Origin: Ramlibacter aurantiacus
GTDB lineage: Bacteria; Pseudomonadota; Gammaproteobacteria; Burkholderiales; Burkholderiaceae_C
Length of the DNA stretch: 64,000 bases
Assembly (NCBI RefSeq): GCF_016722895.1
Contig: NZ_JAEQNA010000007.1
Span: 1-64,000, forward strand
Direction of reading: 5' to 3'
Below, piece after piece: positions 41,564 through 51,282 of the stretch; position 1 is the stretch's first letter, and each line of letters begins with the position of its first letter. Made by a program: the position numbers and the translations under genes. The notes under the pieces are model-generated. The model ran no database searches, was not told the origin of the DNA, and saw only the letters and a program-made list of their open reading frames with translations.

Positions 41564-42553
41564 ATGCCCCGCCCGTCGCTCGTCATCGTCAGCCCCGCCC
41601 TGGCGAGCGCCAACAACGGCAACTGGCAAACGGCCCAACGGTGGCGCCACCTGCTGTCCACGCGCTTTCCCGTGCGCATCGTGCAGCACTGGGATGCCGC
41701 CACCGGGTCCGGCGACGACCTGATGCTGGCCCTGCACGCGCGGCGCTCGGCCGACTCGGTACGGGCCTGGGCGCAGGCGCGAAGCGCCCGTGGCCTGGTG
41801 CTGGTGCTGACCGGCACCGACCTTTACCAGGACATCCATTCCGACCCCGCCGCGCAGGCGTCGTTGAAATGGGCCGAGCGCCTCGTCGTGCTGCAGGACC
41901 AGGGGCTCGACGCCCTGCCCGAAGCAGGCCGCGCCAAGGCCCGCGTGATCTACCAGTCGACCACCGCCCGCGTGCCACTGGACAAGACCGCCGCCAGGCT
42001 GCGCGCGGTGATGGTGGGGCACCTGCGTCGGGTGAAGAGTCCTGAAACGCTTTTCGAGGCGGCGCAACTGCTCGGCGCCGACGAGGGCATCCTGATCGAC
42101 CACATCGGAGGCGCCGACGAGCCGGCCTACCGGGCACAGGCGCAGGCCACCCAGGCCGCCTGCCCCCACTACCGCTGGCTCGGCCCGCTGCCCCACGGCC
42201 GGACACGCCAGACCATCCAGCGCGCCCATTTGCTGGTGCACACGAGCGCGATGGAGGGCGGCGCCCACGTGATCATGGAAGCCGTGCGCAGCGGCACGCC
42301 GGTGCTGGCCTCCCGGGTTCCCGGCAACGTGGGCATGCTGGGGCTCGGCTACGGCGGCTACTTCGAGCCCGGTGACTCGGCCGGCCTCGCCGCGCTGCTG
42401 CGACGGTGCCGGCAGTCCCAGCTGTCGGCGCAAGACCCGTCGGGCGCCCTGCTCGGGTGGCTGCAACGACAATGCGACGAACGCGCGCCGCTGTTCGCGC
42501 CCGAAGCCGAGCGCGCCGCTTTGCTCCAACTGATCGAGGAACTGCATCCATGA
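41564..42553 (+). CDS. senB: Selenosugar synthase SenB-type glycosyltransferase
   Basis: This 329-residue GT-B-like protein matches the TIGR04348/SenB family by several stretches: SPALASANNGNWQTAQRW, LTGTDLYQDI, RLVVLQDQGLDALP, VIYQST and EGGAHVIMEAVRSGTPVLAS. SenB makes a selenosugar from a UDP-sugar and selenophosphate in selenoneine biosynthesis. Its stop overlaps the start of selD (ATGA), matching the known senB-senC coupling. The EgtB-like SenA, which would attach selenium to hercynine, is not in the window. The start is ATG 41564; the upstream open frame overlaps the divergent binding-protein gene. Confidence 0.82.
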   Translation: MPRPSLVIVSPALASANNGNWQTAQRWRHLLSTRFPVRIVQHWDAATGSGDDLMLALHARRSADSVRAWAQARSARGLVLVLTGTDLYQDIHSDPAAQASLKWAERLVVLQDQGLDALPEAGRAKARVIYQSTTARVPLDKTAARLRAVMVGHLRRVKSPETLFEAAQLLGADEGILIDHIGGADEPAYRAQAQATQAACPHYRWLGPLPHGRTRQTIQRAHLLVHTSAMEGGAHVIMEAVRSGTPVLASRVPGNVGMLGLGYGGYFEPGDSAGLAALLRRCRQSQLSAQDPSGALLGWLQRQCDERAPLFAPEAERAALLQLIEELHP

Positions 42554-43614
42554 CCACCCCGCCTGCCTCCACCAACGAGCCCCGCCTCACCTCACTCTCT
42601 CATGGCGGCGGCTGCGGCTGCAAGATCGCGCCGGGCGTGCTGTCCGAGATCCTCAAGGGAACGGCCCGCATGCCGGTTCCGCCGCAGCTGCTGGTGGGCA
42701 TCGAAACCGCCGACGACGCCGCGGTCTACCAGCTCAACGACGAGCAGGCACTGATCGCGACCACCGACTTCTTCATGCCGATCGTGGACGACCCGTACGA
42801 CTTCGGCCGCATCGCCGCCACCAACGCCATCTCCGACGTGTACGCCATGGGCGGTCAACCGATCATGGCGCTGGCCCTGGTGGGCATGCCGATCAACGTG
42901 CTGTCGACCACCACCATCGGCCGCATCCTCGAAGGCGGCGAAACGGTCTGCCGCGCGGCCGGCATCCCGATTGCCGGCGGCCACACCATCGACTCGGTGG
43001 AGCCGATCTACGGTCTCGTGGCCCTCGGGCTGGTGCATCCGCGCCAGGTCAAGCGCAACGCCGACGCCCGCCCGGGTGACGTGCTGGTGCTGGGCAAGCC
43101 GCTGGGCGTCGGGGTGCTCTCGGCGGCGCTGAAGAAAGAGGCACTGGATGCCGCGGGCTATGCCCGCCTGATCGACACGACCACCCGCCTGAACACCCCT
43201 GGCCCCGAACTGGCCCGGCTGCCCGGCGTCCATGCCCTGACCGACGTGACCGGCTTCGGGCTCGCCGGCCATGCCCTGGAGCTGGCGCGCGGGGCTCGCG
43301 CCGGCATCGAACTGGACTGGGCCCGGGTGCCGCTGCTGGACGGGGTGAAATCGCTGGCCGCCGACGGACTGGTGACCGGCGCTTCGAGCCGCAACTGGGC
43401 CGGCTATGGCGCCGACATCGCCCTGCCGCAGGGGTTCGGCCCGGCCGACCAGGCTTTGCTGAGCGATCCGCAAACCAGCGGCGGCCTGCTGGTCTCGTGC
43501 GAACCCGGGGCGGTCGAGGCCGTGCTGTCCGTGTTCCGCGTCCATGGCTTCGAGCAGGCCGCGGTGATCGGGCAGGTGGTCTCCGGCGAGTCGCCGCGCC
43601 TGCGGGTGCGCTGA
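42550..43614 (+). CDS. selD: Selenophosphate synthetase SelD/SenC
   Basis: This 354-residue ATP-dependent enzyme makes selenophosphate from selenide. The catalytic loop reads SHGGGCGCKIAPGVL with Cys22 and Lys25 (a Cys form, not selenocysteine). It is followed by the AIRS-fold motifs TTDFFMPIVDDPYDFGRIAATNA, ISDVYAMGG, GGHTIDSVEPIYGL and TDVTGFGLAGHALE. It is coupled to senB, so it probably serves as SenC, though it could also supply tRNA 2-selenouridine or selenocysteine synthesis. No selA, selB or selU is in the window. The neighbouring cutA is convergent. Confidence 0.95.
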   Translation: MTTPPASTNEPRLTSLSHGGGCGCKIAPGVLSEILKGTARMPVPPQLLVGIETADDAAVYQLNDEQALIATTDFFMPIVDDPYDFGRIAATNAISDVYAMGGQPIMALALVGMPINVLSTTTIGRILEGGETVCRAAGIPIAGGHTIDSVEPIYGLVALGLVHPRQVKRNADARPGDVLVLGKPLGVGVLSAALKKEALDAAGYARLIDTTTRLNTPGPELARLPGVHALTDVTGFGLAGHALELARGARAGIELDWARVPLLDGVKSLAADGLVTGASSRNWAGYGADIALPQGFGPADQALLSDPQTSGGLLVSCEPGAVEAVLSVFRVHGFEQAAVIGQVVSGESPRLRVR

Positions 43615-43615
43615 C

Positions 43616-43942
43616 TCAGGCGCCGATCACGTTCGAGCGGACCCACTCGGCGTAGCCTTCGCTGCTGTCCAGCTGCTGCCACACCAGTTGGGGCAGTTCG
43701 TACGGATGGTGCTGCGCCAGAAAGGCCTGCAGCTGCGCCAGCAGCCGAGGCAGCGACTTGATCGTGAGCCGCCACTCGCGATCGGCATGAGATGCGCCAT
43801 CCCAGCGGTAGTGCGAAACCAGCCCACCGTCCACCTGCACGCAAGCGGCCAGCCGGGCCTGCACCAGCTCCCGCGCCAGGCGCTGGGCATCCAGCTCGGA
43901 CCCGACCGTGGTGGTGAGGCTGAGGATCGAATTCACGGTCAT
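43616..43942 (-). CDS. cutA: Divalent-cation tolerance protein CutA
   Basis: This 108-residue small ferredoxin-like trimeric protein carries the CutA1 hallmarks: an N-terminal strand (SILSLTTTVGSELDAQRLARELV), ACVQVDGGLVSHYRW, a KS strand (LTIKSLPRLLAQLQ) and HPYELPQLV. It has been linked to copper tolerance, but its biochemical role is unclear. It converges on selD with one base between stops, and its start is 30 bases from the CIRCE element that precedes rpoH. Confidence 0.93.
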   Translation of the reverse strand: MTVNSILSLTTTVGSELDAQRLARELVQARLAACVQVDGGLVSHYRWDGASHADREWRLTIKSLPRLLAQLQAFLAQHHPYELPQLVWQQLDSSEGYAEWVRSNVIGA

Positions 43943-43972
43943 GACGTCTCCTTTCGGGGTGGAACTTGTGGC

Positions 43973-43999
43973 TTAGCACTCTCTCAAATCGAGTGCTAA
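43973..43999 (+). promoter_or_regulatory. CIRCE operator (HrcA binding site) upstream of rpoH
   Basis: The sequence is a perfect inverted repeat, TTAGCACTC, nine bases, then GAGTGCTAA, identical to the CIRCE consensus. It ends one base before an in-frame ATG (44001) and 31 bases before the preferred rpoH start, so bound HrcA would block transcription of rpoH. The same spacer also lies just upstream of the divergent cutA. Confidence 0.93.
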
Positions 44000-44030
44000 C
44001 ATGATGACGAACTTGAAAGGATCCCTCGGC

Positions 44031-44963
<933 letters not shown>

Positions 44964-45001
44964 TCGCCTGGCCGCAGGGCTTACGGCCCCACCTGTCATG
45001 A

Positions 45002-45027
45002 AGCCCGGCTGAGCCCGGGCTTTTTTT
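45002..45027 (+). terminator. Intrinsic terminator after rpoH
   Basis: A seven-base-pair stem (AGCCCGG / CCGGGCT) with a six-base loop is followed by seven T. It lies just before the next gene on the same strand. Confidence 0.88.
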
Positions 45028-45043
45028 GCGGCACCATCGGCGG

Positions 45044-46735
45044 GTGGCCTGCATCCGTTTCATCCTGTTTCTTCTGACGACGGTTTCGCTGCATGGCCTG
45101 GCCATTGCGGCGGGCTCGTCCGGGCCGGCACCCCAGGTGCCTCCATCGCTATCACAGGCCACGGCGTGGGTGGACCCCCACGGTTCGCTGGACATCGACG
45201 CCGTCGTCTCGCGCGCCGGGTCGCTGCAGTGGGGTCACCTGGATCCGCAGCGCGCCTGGCGCTTGAACGACCAGACCCTGTGGCTGCAGTTCGAGGCCAC
45301 CACACCGGCCGCCAGCCGCTGGTTCCTCGTCCTGAAGCACCCGGCCGTCGACCGGATGCAGCTGTACTGGCGTGGCGCCGACGGCCGCTGGGTCGTGCAG
45401 ACCGCCGGCCAGCAGCTGCCGGTGAGCGAGTGGTCGATACCGGGCCGGGTGCCGACCTTCGAGCTGGCACCGCCGGGCCAGACCGCGCGCTATTGGGTCC
45501 GGCTGGAGCGTGATCACTCCCACCTGAGCCTGCCGCTGGCGCTGCTGAGCCAATCTGAACTGCTACAGGAGCGAGCCCACGAGCAATTCCTGCTCGGCGG
45601 CTACTTCGGCATCCTGCTCGTGCTCATCCTGGGCGCGCTCGCCCTGGCCGCGGCGTACCGGGAGCGCAAGTTCACCGCCTTCGCCGCCTATATCGTGGCG
45701 CTGACCGCGGTGCAGCTCGTCGTGCTGGGCGTCGGTGCGCAACTGCTCTGGGCCGACCAGCCTCACTGGAACGCCATGGCTCGCCTGGCCGTGCCCGGGC
45801 CGGCCGCGGCCGCCGGCCTGTGGTTCGTGAAGGTCCTCACCGAGCCGGCCCGGTTCTCGCGCGCCCTCGACCTGGCCTGCAGCGCCCTGTTGGCCGCCCT
45901 GCTGGCGGCGGTCGCGGTCAACGCGTCCGTGGCCACGCGTGCGAGCTTCGTCCTGGTGACGCTGCTGATGGCGGCCGCGGTGCCGCTGGCGCTCTCGCTG
46001 CTGGTGCTGGCGTGGCGTCGGGGTCGCGATCCGTACATCCGCACCATCACGCTCGGGTTCACGCCGGTCCTGGCGGCTGCCGCCATCCCCCTGCTGTATT
46101 CCGTCGGCCTGCTGCCCAACACCGCCCTGGCCAGGCACGCGCTGACGATTGGCACGGCCATCCACCTGCCGATCATCTATTTCGTCCTGAGCCGGCGCGC
46201 CTTGCGCCGCAGAGAAACCGGGCTGCGCGCGCAGCAACTGCACCATGCCGACGCGCTCACGGGCCTGTTCGACCGCGAGTCCACCCTGCAGCGCCTGGAC
46301 GAGGCCATCCGGCGGGCGATCGGGCAGCGGCACTTGTGCGCGGTGCTGGGTGTGCGCCTGACCAACCTGGAGACGCTGGAGGAGGACCTCGGCCGTAGCA
46401 CCGCGGAGCGGGCCCTGGTGGTGGCGGCCTCCATCCTGCGCGGCGCCGGTGGCGACCTCGACGTGGCGGGGCGGGTCGGCGAACGCGACTTCGTGCTGCT
46501 GCTGGAGGGCCCGACCCATGGGCCGACCGCCATCTCGCGTGCGCAGCAGATCGTGGCGCAAGGGCTGCAGCACGCCCCGGTGCTGCCGCCCAACACCGAC
46601 CTGAAGTTCCACGTGGCGGTGATCCTGCTGCCCGATGGCGAGCTCGATGCCCCGCGCTGCCTGCAGTGGCTCGCACAAGCCTGCGATGCCATGCGCGCCG
46701 ACCCGCGACGTGCGATCCGCGCCCTGAACTTCTAG
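45044..46735 (+). CDS. 7TMR-DISM receptor with degenerate GGDEF domain
   Basis: The product is about 563 residues. After a signal peptide come a periplasmic 7TMR-DISM extracellular beta domain (about 30-170) and seven membrane helices (about 180-385). A cytoplasmic GGDEF-like domain follows (DALTGLFDRESTLQRLDEAI) in which the active-site motif is GERDF instead of GGDEF. It is therefore unlikely to make cyclic-di-GMP and may act as a receptor or scaffold. I start at GTG 45044; the frame also includes a TTG within the rpoH terminator T-tract. The signal is unknown. Confidence 0.8.
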   Translation: MACIRFILFLLTTVSLHGLAIAAGSSGPAPQVPPSLSQATAWVDPHGSLDIDAVVSRAGSLQWGHLDPQRAWRLNDQTLWLQFEATTPAASRWFLVLKHPAVDRMQLYWRGADGRWVVQTAGQQLPVSEWSIPGRVPTFELAPPGQTARYWVRLERDHSHLSLPLALLSQSELLQERAHEQFLLGGYFGILLVLILGALALAAAYRERKFTAFAAYIVALTAVQLVVLGVGAQLLWADQPHWNAMARLAVPGPAAAAGLWFVKVLTEPARFSRALDLACSALLAALLAAVAVNASVATRASFVLVTLLMAAAVPLALSLLVLAWRRGRDPYIRTITLGFTPVLAAAAIPLLYSVGLLPNTALARHALTIGTAIHLPIIYFVLSRRALRRRETGLRAQQLHHADALTGLFDRESTLQRLDEAIRRAIGQRHLCAVLGVRLTNLETLEEDLGRSTAERALVVAASILRGAGGDLDVAGRVGERDFVLLLEGPTHGPTAISRAQQIVAQGLQHAPVLPPNTDLKFHVAVILLPDGELDAPRCLQWLAQACDAMRADPRRAIRALNF

Positions 46736-46848
46736 GTTGCCGATGAGGGAATTGCCCCTGGCTTGAGCTCTGCGGCAGCGGTTAGCATCAACCTCGTGGA
46801 CGGCCCCGTGGCCGCACCCGTTGTTCGTCACTCGATCGCAGGAGACCC

Positions 46849-47901
46849 ATGTCGCACAAGCTCTCGCGCCGGCACCTCGTCGCGCTTCCCCTGGCCGCTT
46901 TCGGCGCGCCCGCCCTGGCCCAGAACCAGCCCGCCGCCGCCCCTGCGCGCAGCGCCCCCCCCGCCACGCCGGCACGTCCGGCTGCCGCGTCCGCACCTGC
47001 CGACTGGCCGTCCCGGCCGGTGCGCATCGTCGTCGGCTTCCCCGGCGGCTCATCGCCCGACCTCACGGCTCGCACCATCGCCGAGCCCCTGTCGAAGGCG
47101 CTGGGTCAGCCCGTCATCGTGGAGAACCGGGTGGGCGCCGGGGGCAACATCGCGGCCGACGTGGTGGCCAAGGCCACCGACCAGCACACCCTGGGGCTGA
47201 TGATCAACGGCAACATGACCATCGCCAGGCTGCTCAACCCCAAGGTGCCTTTCGATCCCCAGCGCGACTTCGCGCCCATCAGCCTGATCGGCACCGCGCC
47301 CCTGCTGCTCACCGCCCCGGCCGATGGCCCCGGCAAGACGGCCCTCGACTTCTTCGTGGCCGCGCGCAATGCCGGTGACAAGTGGAGCTACGGCACGCCC
47401 GGCGTCGGCACCGTCGGCCACATCGGCATGGAGTTGCTCAAGACCAAGACCAACATCAACCCGGTGCACGTGCCCTACCCCGGCAACCCGCAGGTGATCA
47501 ACGCCATGCTCAGTGGCCAGATCCAGCTGGCGCTGCTGCCCATCGGCCTGGCCCTGCCGCAGGTGCGCGCTGGCAAGCTGCGGGTGATCGGCGCGACATC
47601 ACTGGGCCGCAGCCCGCTGGCGCCGGAATACCCCAGCCTGGACGAACAAGGCGCCACGCGCGGGTTGCAACTGGAAGTCTGGAACGCGATGGCCGCGCCG
47701 GCCAGCATGCCGCGGCCCCTGGTCAACCGCCTGTCCGGCCTGATCAGCGACATCGTCCGCAGCCCGGACGTGCGCGCCAAGCTGTTCCAGCAGGGCTGGC
47801 AGGTGGCCGGCACCTCCCCTGAAGGCCTGGCCAACCGCATCAAGTCCGACACCATGCTGCTGGGCGGCGTGATCGCGATGCGGGGCATCAAGGCGGAGTG
47901 A
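46849..47901 (+). CDS. Bug-family (TctC-type) tripartite transporter binding protein
   Basis: This 350-residue periplasmic protein has a signal peptide (HLVALPLAAFGAPALAQ), a Pro/Ala-rich linker (residues 27-50) and the Bug fold (WPSRPVRIVVGFPGGSSPDLTAR, VENRVGAGGNIAADVVAKA, YGTPGVGTVGHIGMELL). Burkholderiales genomes carry dozens of such genes; many are orphan binding proteins for carboxylates. No TctA/TctB membrane genes are adjacent, so the partner is elsewhere or the protein works as a sensor. The ligand is unknown. Confidence 0.9.
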   Translation: MSHKLSRRHLVALPLAAFGAPALAQNQPAAAPARSAPPATPARPAAASAPADWPSRPVRIVVGFPGGSSPDLTARTIAEPLSKALGQPVIVENRVGAGGNIAADVVAKATDQHTLGLMINGNMTIARLLNPKVPFDPQRDFAPISLIGTAPLLLTAPADGPGKTALDFFVAARNAGDKWSYGTPGVGTVGHIGMELLKTKTNINPVHVPYPGNPQVINAMLSGQIQLALLPIGLALPQVRAGKLRVIGATSLGRSPLAPEYPSLDEQGATRGLQLEVWNAMAAPASMPRPLVNRLSGLISDIVRSPDVRAKLFQQGWQVAGTSPEGLANRIKSDTMLLGGVIAMRGIKAE

Positions 47902-47907
47902 CCCCCC

Positions 47908-47930
47908 GCGCAGGGCGCCATGCCCTGCGC
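47908..47930. terminator. Strong hairpin between convergent genes (possible terminator)
   Basis: A perfect nine-base-pair GC stem (GCGCAGGGC / GCCCTGCGC) closes a five-base loop between the ends of the Bug gene and sco. No T-tract follows on either strand, so it may protect 3' ends rather than terminate by itself. Confidence 0.5.
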
Positions 47931-47955
47931 ACCTGCGTGCTCGGAGGGGGGCCGC

Positions 47956-48546
47956 TCAGGCCCCTTTCAACAACGAACGCACGTCGTCGGCCATGGCCTG
48001 TGCGCCGCTGCCATAGCGCGAATACAGGCGCAAGCGGCCCTTCGGGTCGTAGATGAAGCTGGCGGCCGAATGGTCCATGGTGTAGCTGCCCGGCGTCTTG
48101 CCTTCGACCTTCTTGAAGTAGACCTTGAAGTCCTTGGCCACCTGCGCCGTCTCCTCCGGCGTGCCGCGCAGGGCCACGATGCCCGGGTCGAAATTGGCGA
48201 CGTAGGACTTGAGCACCTCGGGCGTGTCGCGCTCCGGATCCACGGTGATGAACACGCCCTGCAGGCGATCACCATCGGGGCCGAGCAGCCGCTTGGCCTC
48301 GGCAATTTCGCCCAGCGTGGTGGGGCAGACGTCGGGGCACTGGGTGAACCCGAAGAAGACCACCACCGCTTTCCCGGCGAACTCCCCCAGGCTGCGGCGC
48401 TGGCCGTGCTGGTCGGTCAGCTGGAAGTCACGGGCGTAGTCCACGCCGGTGATGTCCACGGCCTTGAAGGCGGGCTTGGACTGGCCACACGCAGCCAGCG
48501 CGGTGGCGGTGGCGGCGAGCAGCAGGAAGGAACGGCGTTCGATCAT
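47956..48546 (-). CDS. Sco1-family copper chaperone for cytochrome oxidase
   Basis: This 196-residue lipoprotein (lipobox ATALAAC) has a thioredoxin fold. The copper site is formed by CPDVCP and a distal His in YTMDHSAAS. It delivers copper to the CuA site of subunit II. The start at 48546 overlaps the stop of ctaB, so it ends the oxidase maturation operon. Older literature calls some Sco proteins SenC; this is unrelated to the selenium gene SenC. Confidence 0.93.
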   Translation of the reverse strand: MIERRSFLLLAATATALAACGQSKPAFKAVDITGVDYARDFQLTDQHGQRRSLGEFAGKAVVVFFGFTQCPDVCPTTLGEIAEAKRLLGPDGDRLQGVFITVDPERDTPEVLKSYVANFDPGIVALRGTPEETAQVAKDFKVYFKKVEGKTPGSYTMDHSAASFIYDPKGRLRLYSRYGSGAQAMADDVRSLLKGA

Positions 48547-49418
48547 GGCGACAACAGGTAGTGGTCCAGGAGCAGTGCCGCGAACAGCACGCTGAGGTGG
48601 ACCAGGGAGAAACGGAAGGTGCGTCGGGCCAGGGCGTCCGAGTAGGCCCGCCACAGGCGGAAGGCGTACACGCAGAACGCGCCACTGAGCACCACGGCGG
48701 CCAGCAGGTACAGCCAGGAACTCATGCCGTAGGCGAAGGGCAGCAGGCAGGCCGCGAACAGCACCAGCGTGTACAGCAGGATCTGCAGGCGCGTGAACTC
48801 GTTGCCGTGCGTGACCGGCAACATCGGCAGGCCCGACTTGCGGTAGTCCTCCACCCGATACAGCGCCAGGGCCCAGAAATGCGGCGGCGTCCAGAGGAAG
48901 ATGATCAGGAACAGGATCAAGGCCGGAGGGCCGACCTCGCCGGTCATGGCCGTCCACCCCAGCACCGGCGGCATGGCGCCCGAAGCGCCACCGATCACGA
49001 TGTTCTGCGGCGTGAGCGGCTTCAGCACCACGGTGTAGATGACCGCGTAGCCCACGAAGGTGGCGAAGGTCAGCCACATGGTGAGCGGATTGACCCACTG
49101 GTACAGCACCCACGAGCCGGCTGCGCACAGCACTGCCGCGAACGCGAGGGTCTGCCAATCCGACAGCTCGCCGCGCGCCGTGGGCCGCCAGGCCGTGCGG
49201 CGCATGCGCGAGTCGATGCCCTTTTCCACCAGACAGTTGAAGGCGGCCGCCGCGCCGGCCACCAGCCAGATGCCCAGGCAGGCGACGAGGGCCAGACGCA
49301 GCTCGCGCCAGTCGGGCAGGCCCGGCACGGCCAGCACCATGCCGATCAGGGCGCAAAAGACGATGAGCTGCACCACGCGCGGCTTGGTCAGCGCATAGAA
49401 CTGGGCCACGCGATTCAT
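48543..49418 (-). CDS. ctaB: Protoheme IX farnesyltransferase (heme O synthase)
   Basis: This 291-residue UbiA-family membrane prenyltransferase converts heme B to heme O. Conserved elements include [18 protein letters not shown], the first Asp-rich loop [15 protein letters not shown], and [24 protein letters not shown]. About nine membrane helices are evident. It overlaps ctaA and sco by four bases each (ATGA), so the three are translated together. Confidence 0.95.
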   Translation of the reverse strand: MNRVAQFYALTKPRVVQLIVFCALIGMVLAVPGLPDWRELRLALVACLGIWLVAGAAAAFNCLVEKGIDSRMRRTAWRPTARGELSDWQTLAFAAVLCAAGSWVLYQWVNPLTMWLTFATFVGYAVIYTVVLKPLTPQNIVIGGASGAMPPVLGWTAMTGEVGPPALILFLIIFLWTPPHFWALALYRVEDYRKSGLPMLPVTHGNEFTRLQILLYTLVLFAACLLPFAYGMSSWLYLLAAVVLSGAFCVYAFRLWRAYSDALARRTFRFSLVHLSVLFAALLLDHYLLSP

Positions 49419-50563
49419 GGGCGCACCTCCGCGGCCACGCCCTGCGAGCGCGGCACAGCCTGGGCGGCCCGGCTGCCATACCAGGCCCAGGTGAAGATGA
49501 CGACCAGGGCCGCCGCGCCACCCGTGTGGGCCACGGCGGCCACGAGCGGCCAGCCCAGCACCACGTTGCTCAATCCGGTGACCAGCTGCCAGACGGCGCC
49601 GACGATCATCCAGCGCCCGGGCCGCGACAGCCCCGCATGCGACAGCCGCCAGCCCAGCACGACCAGCAAGGGCAACAGGGCATAGGCCACCAACCGGTGA
49701 ACGTAATGGATCGCGGTGAGCGCGGCGAAGGTGATGTGCTCACCGGACCCGGTGCGACCCAGCTCACGCCAAAGCTCGAAGCCGGCCTGGAAGTCCATGG
49801 CCGGCCACCAGCTGCCCTGGCAGGTGGGAAAGGTGGTGCAGGCCAGGACCGCATAGTTGGTGCTGACCCAGCCGCCCAGCGCCACCTGCAACCACAGCAA
49901 GCCGAAGCTTGCCGCCAGCATCGAGCGCAGCCCCGGGGAAATCGCCAGCGGCGCCAGGCCTCGATGCGCGTGCGAATAGGCCATGGCCTGCCGGCACAAC
50001 AGCGCCAGCAGCACGAGGCCGCCCATCAGGTGCAGGGTGACGATGATCGGCTGCAGTTTCATGGTGACCGTCAGCGCGCCGAAGGCGCCCTGCACGCAGA
50101 CCCAGACCAGGGTCACCATCGGCCACAGGGGATGCACGGGCAGCTCCCGCCGGCGCAGCCAGCTCACCCAGGCCAGCACCAGGATCAGGACACCCACGCC
50201 CGATGCCAGGTAGCGGTGGACCATCTCGATCCAGGCCTTGGTGTGGGTGACCGGCCCGGTTGGCATGGCGGCCTGGGCCTGGCTGATCTGCGCATGTGCG
50301 CCGCGCGGACTGGCGGCGCCATAGCAGCCGGGCCAGTCCGGGCAACCCAGGCCGGAGTCGGTCAGCCGGGTGAAGGCACCGAACAGCACGAGGTCGAAGG
50401 TCAGGAACAAGGTGAGGACGGTGAGCGCCGCCAGGCGCTGCGGCATGGGCGCCCGCTGCTGTCGCAGCCAGATCCAACCCAGCGGCGCGAGTGCGATCAA
50501 CACCCCGAGCAGCATCAGGTGCAGCGCCGGGCTCAAGTCGTAGAGGGCCACGCCGTCGGCCAT
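49415..50563 (-). CDS. ctaA: Heme A synthase (COX15/CtaA)
   Basis: This 382-residue eight-helix membrane protein oxidises the heme O methyl group to make heme A. It has the proteobacterial [21 protein letters not shown] motif, the heme-ligand histidines in [28 protein letters not shown] and HTGGAA, and a second Cys motif [10 protein letters not shown]. The frame is open upstream to 50956 but the ATG at 50563, overlapping the previous gene by one base, begins the conserved protein. Confidence 0.94.
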   Translation of the reverse strand: MADGVALYDLSPALHLMLLGVLIALAPLGWIWLRQQRAPMPQRLAALTVLTLFLTFDLVLFGAFTRLTDSGLGCPDWPGCYGAASPRGAHAQISQAQAAMPTGPVTHTKAWIEMVHRYLASGVGVLILVLAWVSWLRRRELPVHPLWPMVTLVWVCVQGAFGALTVTMKLQPIIVTLHLMGGLVLLALLCRQAMAYSHAHRGLAPLAISPGLRSMLAASFGLLWLQVALGGWVSTNYAVLACTTFPTCQGSWWPAMDFQAGFELWRELGRTGSGEHITFAALTAIHYVHRLVAYALLPLLVVLGWRLSHAGLSRPGRWMIVGAVWQLVTGLSNVVLGWPLVAAVAHTGGAAALVVIFTWAWYGSRAAQAVPRSQGVAAEVRP

Positions 50564-51282
50564 CACGGGCGCCCCGCCTGGTCCCACGAAGCCGAGCCTC
50601 GCATCAGCCGTTCGAGATCGCGCCGCGCCTTGGCGGCCGACTCGGCGTCCAGCCGCGCGGGCAGCCGCATCATCCAGTTGCCCATCGGGTCGACGATGTA
50701 GAGGTGGTCGGCCAGCCGCTGCCCTGGCGCCGGCTGCAGCCAGGCCGCGAGCAGGCCCGCATCGACCCGCAGCACGTGGGCCTCGGCCAGCGCGGGCATC
50801 AGCGTCCCGGGCACGTTCGCGGCGTCGTCGACCAGCCAGACGCGGTCGACGCGGTCCTTGTCGCGACCCAGCGATTCGCGCAGCTGGCGCTGCAGGTACA
50901 GGTTGCTTTCGCAGACGCTGTCGCAGGCGCCGCCGCCCACGGTCAGCAGCAGCCACTGTCCGCGCAAGCTGGGCAGCGGCACGGGCTGGCCGTCGAGCGT
51001 GGTGGCCGTGAGCGCCGGGAGTGGGCGCTGCGGCTCGATCAGCTCACCGAAATTGCGGCGGCCCTCCGGCCGCACGAAGTAGTAGGTGAAGTAGGAGGCG
51101 ACAACCGGGGCGGCGCAGACCAGCATCACCACCAGCATCTTCCATCGGCCCAGCCGCGTGCGGCGTGCGTCGACCCCCGCCGCTTCGACCGGGTTGGGCA
51201 GCGAGTGCACCGTGAAATCGAGCGGCCGGTCAGGCCGACCGGGGGCGGCGTCGCCGGGGAGCGATGAATTGGAACCAGACAT
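50563..51282 (-). CDS. Oxidase-cluster membrane-anchored protein, Sco/thioredoxin-like
   Basis: The product is about 239 residues: one membrane helix (MLVVMLVCAAPVVASYFTYYF) followed by a periplasmic thioredoxin-like domain (LPSLRGQWLLLTVGGGACDSVCESNLYLQRQL) with a CDSVC motif reminiscent of the Sco CxxxC site. The distal His of Sco is not obvious. It is conserved in betaproteobacterial oxidase clusters between surf1 and ctaA, so an assembly role is inferred. From ATG 51282 it overlaps surf1 by 53 bases; GTG 51210 would remove the overlap. Confidence 0.75.
   Translation of the reverse strand: MSGSNSSLPGDAAPGRPDRPLDFTVHSLPNPVEAAGVDARRTRLGRWKMLVVMLVCAAPVVASYFTYYFVRPEGRRNFGELIEPQRPLPALTATTLDGQPVPLPSLRGQWLLLTVGGGACDSVCESNLYLQRQLRESLGRDKDRVDRVWLVDDAANVPGTLMPALAEAHVLRVDAGLLAAWLQPAPGQRLADHLYIVDPMGNWMMRLPARLDAESAAKARRDLERLMRGSASWDQAGRP

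Noticed and set aside
40556..42547. A 663-codon minus-strand frame across the PhnD-type gene and senB
   Set aside because: It is composed of shadow translations of two real genes on different strands and has no family features of its own.
47956..48546. Sco protein as the missing SenC of the selenium pathway, because older literature calls some Sco proteins SenC
   Set aside because: The name clash is historical. This is a copper chaperone of the oxidase cluster; the selenium SenC is the SelD protein at 42550.
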